A stretch of 64,000 nt of DNA from Akkermansia muciniphila (GCA_945861415.1 CAMAUV010000010.1:28126-92125); one strand, 5' to 3'. Counted from the stretch's first letter, positions 39,087-47,955 are shown. Program-made: numbers and translations. Notes: generated from the letters alone by a model not told the origin.

Positions 39087-39479
39087 TCATTGCGGCAAGT
39101 GCCGGTCGATCACCGCGAAGAGGTCGGCAAACTGCTCGATGGGCTTGGGTAACAGTGCGGCACAACCGGCCTCGAGAATGGTTTCGCGGAATTTGTGCAT
39201 CATGTGCCCCGTTAGAGCCACGATGGCTACGGAGGAGAACTCCGGCAGCGACTTGATATGGCGTACCGCATCCAGTCCAGCCTGGTCATGCACCTCGCCA
39301 TGAGCCCGCAGCGGCATGCGCATGTCCATGAGAATGAGATCCGGATTCTTTTCCACCGCTAGACTTACCGCCTCCGCCGCATTGTGCGCCACGATAAGTT
39401 GATGCCCGCGCCGCGGCAGCAGGCGGGTGCAGATTTCGACCATATCGTCGTCATCGTCAGCAAGAAGGATAAGGGCCAT
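39087..39479 (-). CDS. Single-domain response regulator
   Basis: The 130-residue CheY-like receiver domain has the acidic cluster ADDDDDM (residues 7-13), the phosphoacceptor Asp52 in LILMDMRMPL, the Thr in VALTGHM and the Lys in LLPKPIE. There is an insertion after the phosphoacceptor (RAHGEVHDQAGLDAVRHIK) but no output domain. Its histidine kinase is not adjacent; the flanking genes are unrelated and face other directions. The role would be protein-protein signalling, for example in a phosphorelay. Confidence 0.93.
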   Translation of the reverse strand: MALILLADDDDDMVEICTRLLPRRGHQLIVAHNAAEAVSLAVEKNPDLILMDMRMPLRAHGEVHDQAGLDAVRHIKSLPEFSSVAIVALTGHMMHKFRETILEAGCAALLPKPIEQFADLFAVIDRHLPQ

Positions 39480-39600
39480 GGGGTAGGGGTCTACTCACAA
39501 TTGCCGGAATTCAAAGCCCGGAACGCTCCCCAACAGATTTGTCAGGCGGTTCCGTGAATTAGCGATTTCCCTTTGCTCTTCCGTGAATTTTCTAACGTGG

Positions 39601-41481
39601 ATGACCAGTCCTTCCGAATCATGGAAACCCCCTGCGCGGCGTGCGGTCCTGTGCCTCGCGCTCTATCTCGCCGGCTGGATTGCCACGGGGTTCGGGGTAG
39701 ACTCGGCAGCAATTTGGCTTTGGATAGCCGCGTGCATTCCCGGCGGCTGGGGACTGGCGGAGGAAAGCTGGGACGACTTCTTGGCACTTCGGCTGGACAT
39801 TCACTTTCTCATGTTCGCGGCGGCCGTGGCCTCTGCAGCGCTTGGCCACTGGCAGGAGGCGGCTCTGCTGCTGGTGCTGTTCTCTGGCTCTGAAGCGTTG
39901 GAAGATTACGCCAATCACCGCACCGAAAGCGCTCTCGCCTCTCTTTTCCGCGAGGCTCCACGCACAGCCTTGCGCCTCTTGCCCGATGGCAGTGTAGTGG
40001 AGACACCCGTGGAGGCGCTGGCGCCCGGAATGAGTCTGCGCATCCAGCCCGGCCAGCTTGTGCCGGTGGATGTGCGCGTGCTCAACGGCGAGAGTGAATG
40101 CGACGAGAGCAGCCTCACTGGCGAGGCCATTCCCGTGGGCAAATCCCCCGGCAGCGAAGCTATGGGCGGCACGCTCAATCTCTCCGGCCTGCTCACCGCA
40201 GAAGTGCTGCGGCCCGCTTCGCAAAGCGCGCTCCAGCAGATCATGACGCTCATCCGCGATGCCCAGCAGCGGAAGGCGTATGCGCAGCGCTTCACAGATA
40301 AGTTCGGAACCCGCTACACCGCGCTCGTGCTCGGCTGCTGCACTCTACTGTTATTTATGTGGTGGCTGGGGTTCAAGCTTCCGTTGTTTGTTGACGACGG
40401 AGAGACCACGAGCGCCTTCCGTCGCGCCATCACGGTGCTAATTGTCGCATCGCCCTGTGCGCTCGTGCTAAGCGTGCCGTCCGCCATTCTCGCTGCCATC
40501 GCTCGGGGGGCGAAAATGGGCGTTATCTTCCGCGGGGGCTCCGCCATCGAAGATCTCGCCAAAGTGGACACTGTGGCGCTGGACAAAACCGGCACCCTCA
40601 CCACCGGCGAACTCACCGTTGAGGAAATCCACACATTCGTCGGTGACGAAACGCAACTTCGTCACGCGGCCTACAACCTCGCCCGCCAGAGCACGCACCC
40701 GCTTTCCCGTGCCATTGCCGGAAAATTCGCTGTGCTCGGCTCTGTGGAGGAACCCGATGCTTACACAAATGTGCCCGGCAGCGGCGTCCACGGCGGTCTA
40801 GGCGGCGGTACTTGGTATATGGGCAGGCGTCCATGGATCGAGCAGCGCGCCACCACTGCGATCCCCTCCGCCGACGAAACCTTGCGCGCCCCGGTCCACA
40901 GCGAAGTATGGATCACCGGTCCGGGCACCAGTGGCGTACTATTCCTCCGCGACCAGCCGCGTGCAGGAGTGGATAAACTCCTCGCGCAGATGCACGCCGA
41001 GGGTCTGCACACCATCATGCTCACCGGCGACCGCCCGCAAGCCGCGGCCACTGTGGCGGAAATGACCGGCGTGCGCGAAGTCCACGCCGGCCTGCTCCCG
41101 GGCGACAAGACAGCGCTCATTCAGAAATGCCAAAGTGAAGGCCGCCACGTGGCCATGGTGGGCGATGGCGTGAACGACGCCCCCGCTCTCACCGCCGCCA
41201 ACGTGGGCATCGCTATGGGCCTGCGCGGCTCCGACGCTGCGCTGGAGCAGTCCGACCTTGTGCTCAGCCGCGACCGCCTCGATGCCTTCTTGGACGCATG
41301 GCGCCTCAGCCGACGCGCCGTGCGCATCATGCGGCAGAACGTCATCGTCGCCCTCGGTATGGCCGCCGGCATGGTCATTGTGAGCACACTAACCGAGATT
41401 CCCCTATGGCTTGGCGTCAGCACTCACGAAGGCAGCACCGCCCTCGTGGTACTCAATAGCCTGCGGCTGCTAATGAAGTAG
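39601..41481 (+). CDS. Heavy-metal P1B-type ATPase
   Basis: The protein (about 626 residues) has all P-type signatures: GESECDESSLTGEAIPVGK in the actuator, the ion-path motif VASPCALVLSVPSA, the phosphorylated Asp in ALDKTGTLTTGE, STHPLSRAI (the HP dipeptide of metal pumps), MLTGDRP and MVGDGVNDAPALTAANVGIAMG. The SPC motif, together with the lack of an N-terminal HMA domain, fits a short Zn/Cd/Pb- or Cu-type exporter; the metal cannot be fixed. No CopZ, MerR-type or ArsR-type regulator is adjacent. The start may instead be a GTG at 39583, which adds 6 residues. Confidence 0.93.
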   Translation: MTSPSESWKPPARRAVLCLALYLAGWIATGFGVDSAAIWLWIAACIPGGWGLAEESWDDFLALRLDIHFLMFAAAVASAALGHWQEAALLLVLFSGSEALEDYANHRTESALASLFREAPRTALRLLPDGSVVETPVEALAPGMSLRIQPGQLVPVDVRVLNGESECDESSLTGEAIPVGKSPGSEAMGGTLNLSGLLTAEVLRPASQSALQQIMTLIRDAQQRKAYAQRFTDKFGTRYTALVLGCCTLLLFMWWLGFKLPLFVDDGETTSAFRRAITVLIVASPCALVLSVPSAILAAIARGAKMGVIFRGGSAIEDLAKVDTVALDKTGTLTTGELTVEEIHTFVGDETQLRHAAYNLARQSTHPLSRAIAGKFAVLGSVEEPDAYTNVPGSGVHGGLGGGTWYMGRRPWIEQRATTAIPSADETLRAPVHSEVWITGPGTSGVLFLRDQPRAGVDKLLAQMHAEGLHTIMLTGDRPQAAATVAEMTGVREVHAGLLPGDKTALIQKCQSEGRHVAMVGDGVNDAPALTAANVGIAMGLRGSDAALEQSDLVLSRDRLDAFLDAWRLSRRAVRIMRQNVIVALGMAAGMVIVSTLTEIPLWLGVSTHEGSTALVVLNSLRLLMK

Positions 41482-41571
41482 CTGGAGCAGGCCTTTGGTG
41501 ACGGGTGGAGTGGGCGCAGCACGGCCAGTGCAGCTCCCTGCATGTGCACTATGACGATCATCGCAGCCTGC

Positions 41572-41822
41572 TCAACGCACGGTCACACGCAGGTGGACGT
41601 AGCGTTTGCCCGCGCTGCGGACGGGGACAGTGGAGAGCCATGGCCGCACGGTGCTGTTATGGGAGAGCACGAAGCTGGCGAAGCCACAACTCTGCAACGC
41701 CAGACCCCATGTCCATGCATCCGCATCCTGCGTCACCAGAAAGCTGTGCGCGACGCTGTGCGCCGTCCATCGCTAGCCAGGATTTCGCAGAGCGATCCCG
41801 CCTGCCACCGACTCGTGTTCCC
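41572..41822 (-). pseudogene. C-terminal fragment of a secreted-type protein, frameshifted
   Basis: This is missing from the ORF track. On the minus strand the frame ending at the TGA 41572-41574 reads SVAHSFLVTQDADAWTWGLA, then FASFVLSHNSTVRPWLSTVP and SAGKRYVHLRVTVR, an unmistakably protein-like C-terminus, open from a TAG at 41773. Upstream of that TAG another frame reads SRWQAGSLCEILASDGR, consistent with one frameshift. It has no start. The rest of the gap 41482-41875 shows no other gene. The family is not recognised. Confidence 0.5.
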
Positions 41823-41875
41823 TGCAGTATTATCAGGGTGCGCAGCGGCTCTCTTTGTTTTTTGGGCGCACCGGC

Positions 41876-43927
41876 TCAGCGCGGCGGAGTCTGCGCGCCC
41901 TTTGCAGCCCGGACTTTGGCGAGGTTCGTGGCGGCCAAAGGATGCTGCGGGTCGAGAGCGACAGCTTTCTCCAGAAGTTTCTCGGCTTCGGCGAAGCGGC
42001 CCTGCCGGGCTCGGAGGACGCCGAGGTTGTGAACGGGGCGGGCATCCTTCGGTGCGAGCACGGCGGCGCGTTCGTAGGCGGCGGCGGCTTCGGTCCAGTG
42101 GACGGCGGACTCCTGGGCGAGTGCGATATTATAAAACGTGCGGCTGTCGGCGGGGGCGACTTTGGCGGCGGTGGCGAGCAGGGGGAGCGCGTCGTCGGGG
42201 CGGTTCAGGTCGGTGAAGACATTGGCCAGATTGTTGAGCAGGTCGGGATGCTGCGGGGCGAGCTTGAGCGCGGCTTCGTAATCAAGGGCGGCACGATCGA
42301 GGTCGCCGGCTTCCTGGTGGAGCAGACCGCGGTTTTGCAGGGCCTTGAGGTAAGTGGGATACTTGGCGAGCACGGCGGCGTAGCCAGCGAGGGCTTCCGC
42401 CTTCTTGTCCTGCTTCGCGAGCACGAGGGACTTGTTGAATGTGACGTCGGGGTGGTCGGGCTGGATTTTCAGCGCCTCGTCGTAGGCGCGCAGCGCGGAC
42501 GCGTGCTGGTTGAGTTTGCTGTATTCGATACCGATGTGATACCAGGTGCGCGGGAGGAAGATGCGTTCGCCGGCATCGAAGCGGCGGTGAAGTTCCACGG
42601 CGTGGGTGGAAAGATAATCCTCCGCGAGCGCGAGCGCGCCGTCCTCGACGAAGCGCGCGGCGACTTCCGCCATCTCGCCAGGTTTGGGGGAGCCATACCG
42701 GCGGCCGGGGAAATGCAGCGCAGCTTCCACCCACTTATCCGGCGGCGCAGCGAGACGGACGAGTTCGGCTTTCATCGCCTCTAGGCGCAGCGGGCCAAGC
42801 AGCAGGCTGGAGAGACGGCCTTCGGCGTCGAAGAGAAACGCGGACGGCACGGGTGTTGGCCCCGCGACCCAGAATTGCGCGGTGCGGAAGACCTCAATGC
42901 GGTTCAGCAGGTCGGCATCGGCCACGCCGCACTCGAACGGCACGCCGGCGGAGGCCCAGAAGGCGCGGGCTTTTTCGAAGTCTCCGCCGTTCTCCTTGGT
43001 CGCGGCGTCCATGTTGAGCGCGATGACATCGAGGCCGAGGGCTTTCCATGCGGCGGCGTCTTTGGCGACTTGTTTCCACTCCTCCGCACAGTCGGCGCAC
43101 CACGAGGCCCAGAGCGCGAGCACAACCGGGCGGCCTTTGAAATCGCCGAGCGAGCGCGGCTGGTCACCGGTCATTGTCTTCCACTGCAAACGCGGCGGCG
43201 GCAGGCGCGTGGAGAACGTGGTGCGGGTCGGCGCGATGGTCAGCACCACGGGTTCGTCTTTGGCTTCGGCCAGGACTTTCGCCGGTGCGGGCGGCGCGAC
43301 TTTCTCCGGCTGGCCGCCATAGGTGAGGCGGTAGCGCGTGCGGGGCTGGAGGTTTTTGAAAGTCGCGGTTTTTCCGTCGGGCCAGCGCACCGTGAGATCC
43401 ATGCGGTGCTGCGGCGTCCATGCGCCGAGTCCGAAGTGCAGCCAGTGCGACGACTGCGAGATGTAACTCTCGCCGCGGCGCACGCTTTGCAGGCGCGGCG
43501 GCTGCGCGCCGCTGGCATCGGTGACGGTGATGGTGGCGCGCGTGCCGACGGCGTCGCGGTTCACTTTTTTGCCGTCGCCGGCGAGCCAGAGATCAAGCCA
43601 CGCGGCGCTGCGCGGCGACGTGTTTTCCAGGAAGCGCAACTGCGGGCCGGTGCGGCTCATGGCCCAGAGGTCAAGGTCGCCGTCGCCGTCCCAGTCGGTT
43701 AGGCCGATGCCGCGTCCATCGTCGGAAAAGTCGTAACCGCTGAGCGAGCTGATGTCGGCGAAGCGCGGCTGCCGGCCCTTTGCCGCGCCGGTATTGAGCA
43801 GCGTCACATTTCGCTCGCCGCCGCTCCACGACATGCCGGCGCGCACGAATTGATCCAGCCGCCGCGTCGCGTTCATGAAGGCATCGCTGGCGGAAGCGGT
43901 GAAGTCATCCATCGGGGAAAGCGACAC
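41876..43927 (-). CDS. ASPIC/UnbV-thioredoxin-TPR fusion, 3' part of a stop-interrupted gene
   Basis: Domains in order: the end of an FG-GAP/VCBS propeller (DWDGDGDLDLWAMSRTGP, about 75-95); an ASPIC/UnbV domain (RDAVGTRATITV... GESYISQSSHWLHFGLG, about 120-210); a TlpA-like thioredoxin domain (about 250-380) with the active site LWASWCADCAEEW; and five or six TPRs (about 430-670). It should be an extracytoplasmic protein. The same frame continues upstream of a TGA at 43949-43951 into the FG-GAP part listed separately, so this is the 3' portion of one gene. The GTG at 43927 is only a nominal start. Whether it is expressed depends on read-through or internal initiation. Confidence 0.7.
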   Translation of the reverse strand: MSLSPMDDFTASASDAFMNATRRLDQFVRAGMSWSGGERNVTLLNTGAAKGRQPRFADISSLSGYDFSDDGRGIGLTDWDGDGDLDLWAMSRTGPQLRFLENTSPRSAAWLDLWLAGDGKKVNRDAVGTRATITVTDASGAQPPRLQSVRRGESYISQSSHWLHFGLGAWTPQHRMDLTVRWPDGKTATFKNLQPRTRYRLTYGGQPEKVAPPAPAKVLAEAKDEPVVLTIAPTRTTFSTRLPPPRLQWKTMTGDQPRSLGDFKGRPVVLALWASWCADCAEEWKQVAKDAAAWKALGLDVIALNMDAATKENGGDFEKARAFWASAGVPFECGVADADLLNRIEVFRTAQFWVAGPTPVPSAFLFDAEGRLSSLLLGPLRLEAMKAELVRLAAPPDKWVEAALHFPGRRYGSPKPGEMAEVAARFVEDGALALAEDYLSTHAVELHRRFDAGERIFLPRTWYHIGIEYSKLNQHASALRAYDEALKIQPDHPDVTFNKSLVLAKQDKKAEALAGYAAVLAKYPTYLKALQNRGLLHQEAGDLDRAALDYEAALKLAPQHPDLLNNLANVFTDLNRPDDALPLLATAAKVAPADSRTFYNIALAQESAVHWTEAAAAYERAAVLAPKDARPVHNLGVLRARQGRFAEAEKLLEKAVALDPQHPLAATNLAKVRAAKGAQTPPR

Positions 43928-43948
43928 GACCTGCCGCCACCAGAAGCT

Positions 43949-44398
43949 TCACAAGTCGTCGCGCAGCGCATTGCTGAGCCAGCCGTTGGCCACGAGCAGG
44001 TCCTCCCAGCCGTCGTTGTTGAGGTCGGTGAAGCGCGTGGCCCACGCCCAGCGGCCCATGTTAACATTGGCGTCCACGCTGCGGTCTTCGAGTTTGCCGC
44101 CGAGGTTGCGCAAAAGGGAATTGCCCCGCGCCATGACCATGAAGGTGTCCTTGCGTGCGCCGCCTTCCATGGCGCGAAATCCCGCCTGCGGCACGATGCG
44201 CGAGCCTGCGGACGAGAACATGCCGGCGAGGTAGAGATCGTTGTGCCCATCGCGATCGTAATCGCCCCATGCGGTGCTCATTCCGAAGCTGGAATTCTCC
44301 ATGCCGGCCTCGCGGGCGATGTCTGTGAACTGGCCCTTGTCGTTGCGGAAGAGATTCGCCCGCCCGCATCCGGTGGCGAAGGCGTCTATCACTTTCGC
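43949..44398 (-). pseudogene. FG-GAP 5' part of the UnbV gene, ends at in-frame TGA
   Basis: The frame carries three FG-GAP units: NLFRNDKGQFTDIAREAGME, WGDYDRDGHNDLYLAGMFSS, and WATRFTDLNNDGWEDLLVANGW. It ends NALRDDL-TGA and continues in the same frame as SFWWRQVVSLSPMDDF into the downstream ORF, as expected for one CRTAC/UnbV gene. Upstream of about 44398 the homology stops and the frame runs antisense through the HEAT-like gene, so the signal peptide and first propeller blades are lost. A base-substitution nonsense mutation plus 5' truncation is the simplest reading; see the findings for the SECIS-like hairpin. Confidence 0.7.
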
Positions 44399-44975
44399 TC
44401 TACTCGACGCCGCGCAGGCGGCGGCCCGCGTGCGCGAGCTGCTCGCCGGAGACACGCGGGAAAATGCATGGGCGCTGTATTCGTTAAAGCATCTTCTCTT
44501 TCTCCAGCCGCTGACGGATGAGGCGATGAAAGGCGCTGCGGCGGCGGTGAACGGCATCTCCGGTATCGTCTCCGCCGAGGCTTGTCAGGCTCTGCTGGAA
44601 TTGATGACCGCTGAGAAGAAGGAAGTCGCGGAAGCCGCGGCGCGTGCCCTCGCCATGCGGCTGCCATCTCTCAGCGATCCGACGCAGCCTGCCTTTCCTG
44701 GAGGCTTTGACCGCAACAACGGCGGAACGTTTAGCCAGCACTGGCAACCGGCCATGGATGCGCCCCTGCTGGCCGGTGCCCGCAGTCTGCTCAAGCACGG
44801 GGACGAGACACTGATGGGGGCGGGCGCAGACCTCATCAAGGCGCGCGGAGGTGCGGAGGAGGCGCCGATGGTGCTGGAATCGCTTCAGCGGGCGCTGGCA
44901 CGGCGAAAATGGTCGCGCAATTCAGGCAACTTGGAGACAAGTCCATCCCGCACGAAAGCGATGCCGCGTATATAG
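44386..44975 (+). pseudogene. HEAT-like repeat gene, 5'-truncated first part
   Basis: From about 44386 the frame reads LLDAAQAAARVRELLAGDTR, NAWALYSLKHLLFLQPLTDE and so on, a chain of amphipathic helix pairs like HEAT/Armadillo repeats. To the left of 44386 the frame is antisense to the FG-GAP gene, so the natural N-terminus is missing. At about 44910 the helix pattern jumps to the next + frame. A deleted A in CGAAAATGG would explain the shift, since adding one A restores ALARRK-MVAQFRQ. The function of the intact protein is unknown. Confidence 0.55.
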
Positions 44976-45580
44976 AGCGGTCCTTCACGTGGGTGGAAAA
45001 CGGCCCCGCGGTGCTGAAGGAAAGCGCGCTGCGGGCGCTGCCGATGACCGCCGATTTTGCGGTGAAGCCACTGCGGTCCGCGCTGGATGACAAGGACTGG
45101 GGCGTGGTCCGTGCTGCCTGCGAGGCCGCCGGACGCAGCGGGCGCAAGGAATTCATCCCCCAGCTGTGTCAGGTCGTGGAGACCATCCATGAGACCTTTG
45201 TCCAGGTATCGGCCCACGAGGCCGCAGTCGCTCTGGGCGCAAGGCTGCCTCTCTGGGAGGCGTGGACCGAGGTGATCACAGACGAGTCCAGCATGGTCAC
45301 AGCCCTGCAGCATCTTTGTCAGGGCACGCTGGAGATTCCCGGGACCGACAGTATGGGTGGAAACAGCCATTCGACCCGTGAGGAAAGGTTCGCGATACGG
45401 GACGCATGGCGCGCGTTTCTGGTGAAACACCGCCGGCTGATTGAGAAGGGAAAACGCGTGCCGCTCAACGATCCGTCCATTACCCCGGCCCTCACCGGCT
45501 CGGGTTTTGCCGCGCGGCCTGTGGATCACGCTGTGACTTTTCAACTCAGCGACGGCACGCAGTGGCCGGAGGCGGAATGA
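44909..45580 (+). pseudogene. HEAT-like repeat gene, second part after frameshift
   Basis: The 223-codon frame from MVAQFRQLGDKSIPHESD continues the repeat protein: ALRALPMTADFAVKPLRSAL, DKDWGVVRAACEAAGRSGRKEFIPQL and HEAAVALGARLPLWEAW are helix pairs, followed by a C-terminal beta-like tail (GSGFAARPVDHAVTFQLSDGTQWPEAE). It could be translated from its own ATG, but its lack of a ribosome-binding site and its continuity with the preceding frame argue for one frameshifted gene. Confidence 0.55.
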
Positions 45581-45637
45581 CGGGGGAAATTTCCCGAAGC
45601 GCGGACCAGCGGGCCTCAAGTGGACAGCCCCTGATGC

Positions 45638-47071
45638 CTACCCCGCTGCGGGAGGGACTTTGCCGGCACGGTAGTCCTCAAGGGTTTTTTGCAGGCTGGG
45701 CTTGAGTGGCTCAGGGGCGGCGCTGACGGCTTTTTCTTGGAACTGAATGGCCTCATCCTTCTTGTCCTGCAGGAACCGGACCCGGGCCAGTGTGTCGAGC
45801 GAAGCGGCATCTTTTTCCAACTGAAGTTCGACGCTGCGGCGTGCAATTTTTTCCACGGCTTCCAGAGTGGCTGGTTGTGGCGTCTCCACAAGGGTGACGA
45901 GCTTCCATGCGACTTCGTTGAGCGCTGGGCCGTTGGAGGAGACCGGGCCATCAGCTAAAACGGTGGCGCTTGTAGTGGCGGCGGATTCATTTTTTGCAGC
46001 AAGGGCAATATGGAAACGCGCCATGGAGAGGCCGGGCTTGTCGGCGTCAGGGACACCGGCCTTTTCGAGTTCGTCGGCGAGTTTGGAGGCGACGGTGTGG
46101 TCGCGGGATTCGAGGGCTTCGCGGACGCGGGCGAGACTGGGCTCCAGGGGCTGAGCCGGGACGGGGCGGCTGGCCTGTTCCGCCAACCAGCGGACGCTGC
46201 GCGCGGGAACGGCCTCATGCAGGGTGATGTGCGCGACGCCTTTGCCGTTCGAGTTTTTTCCGTCTCCGAGGTGTGAAATGACGGCGACATGGCCGATCGC
46301 GTTGCCGCAGTTGTCGAGGACGGGGGAACCGCTGGAGCCGGGTGCCCAGTCGGTGCTGACATTGAGGCGGAGGTGTTTGAGGGCGTCTTGGCCTTCCGGG
46401 TTGAATCCTTGGGCGGTCTTAGGATTCCAGTAGAAGCGGTTAACGGTGCCGGTGCTGAAATAGCCGCTGGTCTCTAGTGGGGTGCTTAAGAGAAAGGCTG
46501 GATCGCCGGGGTGGATATGGTCATTGAGGGGCAGGGGATCGGTCTTCAATCCCCCGGCACGGAGGAGGCAGGCGTCCATGGTGCGGCTGCGGGCGAGCAC
46601 AGCGGTGATGGGGTAAACAGCGTCTGCACTGTCCACGGCCACGAGGCAGCCTTCGCGGACTTCCGGCCCGGGTTCGGTAACGTGGTAGCAGGTGGCGATG
46701 ACGCCGTCGGCGGTAACCGGATAACCACCGGCGAGATTGATGTGCCAGTGGTCGCATTTGTGGCAAAGATAATACCAGCCGATGCGAATGCGGCTACGCT
46801 GAGCGGCCTGCCAGACTTCCGCCGACCGCAGGGCTGTAGTCCTGTGGGGAGGTAGTGCGACAGGGGCGGGCGTGGGTTTGTCGAGTGCGGCTTTGGCCCC
46901 TGCGGCGCTAAGGGCTCCACCCTTTTCCCGCAGCGCGGCGAGTTTTTCCAGTAGGGTCGTATTCTGTGTCTCGGAACCAGGGCCCTCAATGGGAACGCTA
47001 GGAGCCTGCCCCTTCGCGCAGACCAAGGGCAGCATCAACAGGGCAACGGATAGGAGGTGGCGGATGTCCAT
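45638..47071 (-). CDS. Secreted trypsin-like serine protease with Cys/His-rich insert
   Basis: From MDIRHLLSVALLMLPLVCAKG (signal peptide) the 477-residue protein has a chymotrypsin-fold protease: the His in VIATCYHV, the Asp in TMDACLLRA, and the Ser in WAPGSSGSPVLDNCG. Just before the catalytic His is YLCHKCDHWHINLAGG, a C-x2-C-x2-W-H cluster that looks metal-binding and is not part of standard DegP/HtrA proteins. There is no PDZ domain. The C-terminal 150 residues are helical with TPR-like character (AKNESAATTSATVLADG... DTLARVRFLQDKKDEAIQFQEKA). Substrates are unknown. It diverges from the skp gene, with about 217 bases between. Confidence 0.85.
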   Translation of the reverse strand: MDIRHLLSVALLMLPLVCAKGQAPSVPIEGPGSETQNTTLLEKLAALREKGGALSAAGAKAALDKPTPAPVALPPHRTTALRSAEVWQAAQRSRIRIGWYYLCHKCDHWHINLAGGYPVTADGVIATCYHVTEPGPEVREGCLVAVDSADAVYPITAVLARSRTMDACLLRAGGLKTDPLPLNDHIHPGDPAFLLSTPLETSGYFSTGTVNRFYWNPKTAQGFNPEGQDALKHLRLNVSTDWAPGSSGSPVLDNCGNAIGHVAVISHLGDGKNSNGKGVAHITLHEAVPARSVRWLAEQASRPVPAQPLEPSLARVREALESRDHTVASKLADELEKAGVPDADKPGLSMARFHIALAAKNESAATTSATVLADGPVSSNGPALNEVAWKLVTLVETPQPATLEAVEKIARRSVELQLEKDAASLDTLARVRFLQDKKDEAIQFQEKAVSAAPEPLKPSLQKTLEDYRAGKVPPAAG

Positions 47072-47288
47072 AGTCCACCATACGCCCTGATTTCCCACTA
47101 CAATGCGGCATTGGCTCCGAATTTTCTGCAATCTGCGACTGAGGGCCTCCTTTTTGGCCCGGGGTGAATCCTCACCGGGTGCGGTGGCTTTTCAACTTGC
47201 GGAAGTCTTTTTCACAGGTTGTTTGAAGGAACGGACGGGGTCAGCTGTCACAAACCTTCCGCCAACAGCTCAATTACCAAATTCCAAT

Positions 47289-47912
47289 ATGAAATTCCGT
47301 TCACTCCTTATCGCCCTCGCCGCCTGCTTTGCCATGACCGGGGGCGCTTCCGCCCAGACGCAGATGAAAATCGGCATCATCGATATGAAGCGCGTCTTCC
47401 AAGAATACTACAAGACCAAGGAAACCGAAAAGAAGGTCAACGAAGACAAGACCAAGGCCAAGAAGGAGCTGGACTCCCGCAGCGGCACCTACCAGAAGCT
47501 CATCGGCGACTGGGAGAACGCGATGAAAATTGTTAAGGACCCCCTCGTCAATCAGGACCTCAAAGTGCAGAAGCAGGCCGAAGCGGAGAAGATCGTAAGC
47601 GAAGCCAAAGCTCTGGAGCGTGAGATCGACGAATTCCGCCGCCGCCGCGAGCAACAGCTTCAGGAGCAGGTGATGCGCATGCGAAAAGGCCTTCTCGAAG
47701 ACATCTCCCAGCAGGTGGAGGACTTGTCCAAGCGTGACAACTACGACCTCGTTTTCGACAAATCCGGCGTCAGCCCCTCGAACGTGAAGTTCCTCCTCCA
47801 CAGCAAGGACGCAGTGGACTTCAGCACGGAAGTCCTTGGCGTTCTCAATAAGAATGCGCCGAAGGATGCCGGTGAAGCAGTGAAGGAAGGCAGCGAACTA
47901 CTGCCGAAGTAG
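47289..47912 (+). CDS. skp: OmpH/Skp family periplasmic chaperone
   Basis: The 207-residue product from MKFRSLLIALAACFAMTGGASAQ has a signal peptide, the Skp start MKIGIIDMKRVFQEYYKTKE, a long charged coiled-coil tentacle region (KVNEDKTKAKKELDSR... EREIDEFRRRREQQLQEQVMRMR), and the closing beta strand YDLVFDKSG. Skp trimers hold unfolded outer-membrane proteins in the periplasm. The downstream lpxD gene, 43 bases away, repeats the skp-lpxD order conserved in many Gram-negative genomes. The 62 extra residues of the track ORF are not conserved. Confidence 0.93.
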   Translation: MKFRSLLIALAACFAMTGGASAQTQMKIGIIDMKRVFQEYYKTKETEKKVNEDKTKAKKELDSRSGTYQKLIGDWENAMKIVKDPLVNQDLKVQKQAEAEKIVSEAKALEREIDEFRRRREQQLQEQVMRMRKGLLEDISQQVEDLSKRDNYDLVFDKSGVSPSNVKFLLHSKDAVDFSTEVLGVLNKNAPKDAGEAVKEGSELLPK

Positions 47913-47955
47913 GCCGCTCTGATTTGATCTTCAGGATAACTCTTACCGCCGCGCC

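Noticed and set aside
41855-42784. 309-residue plus ORF within the UnbV/TPR gene
   Set aside because: Shadow frame; the minus strand carries recognisable TPR and thioredoxin motifs.
45583-45600. CGGGGGAAATTTCCCG palindrome after the HEAT-like gene
   Set aside because: There is no T-run for a terminator, and it is too short to call an operator.
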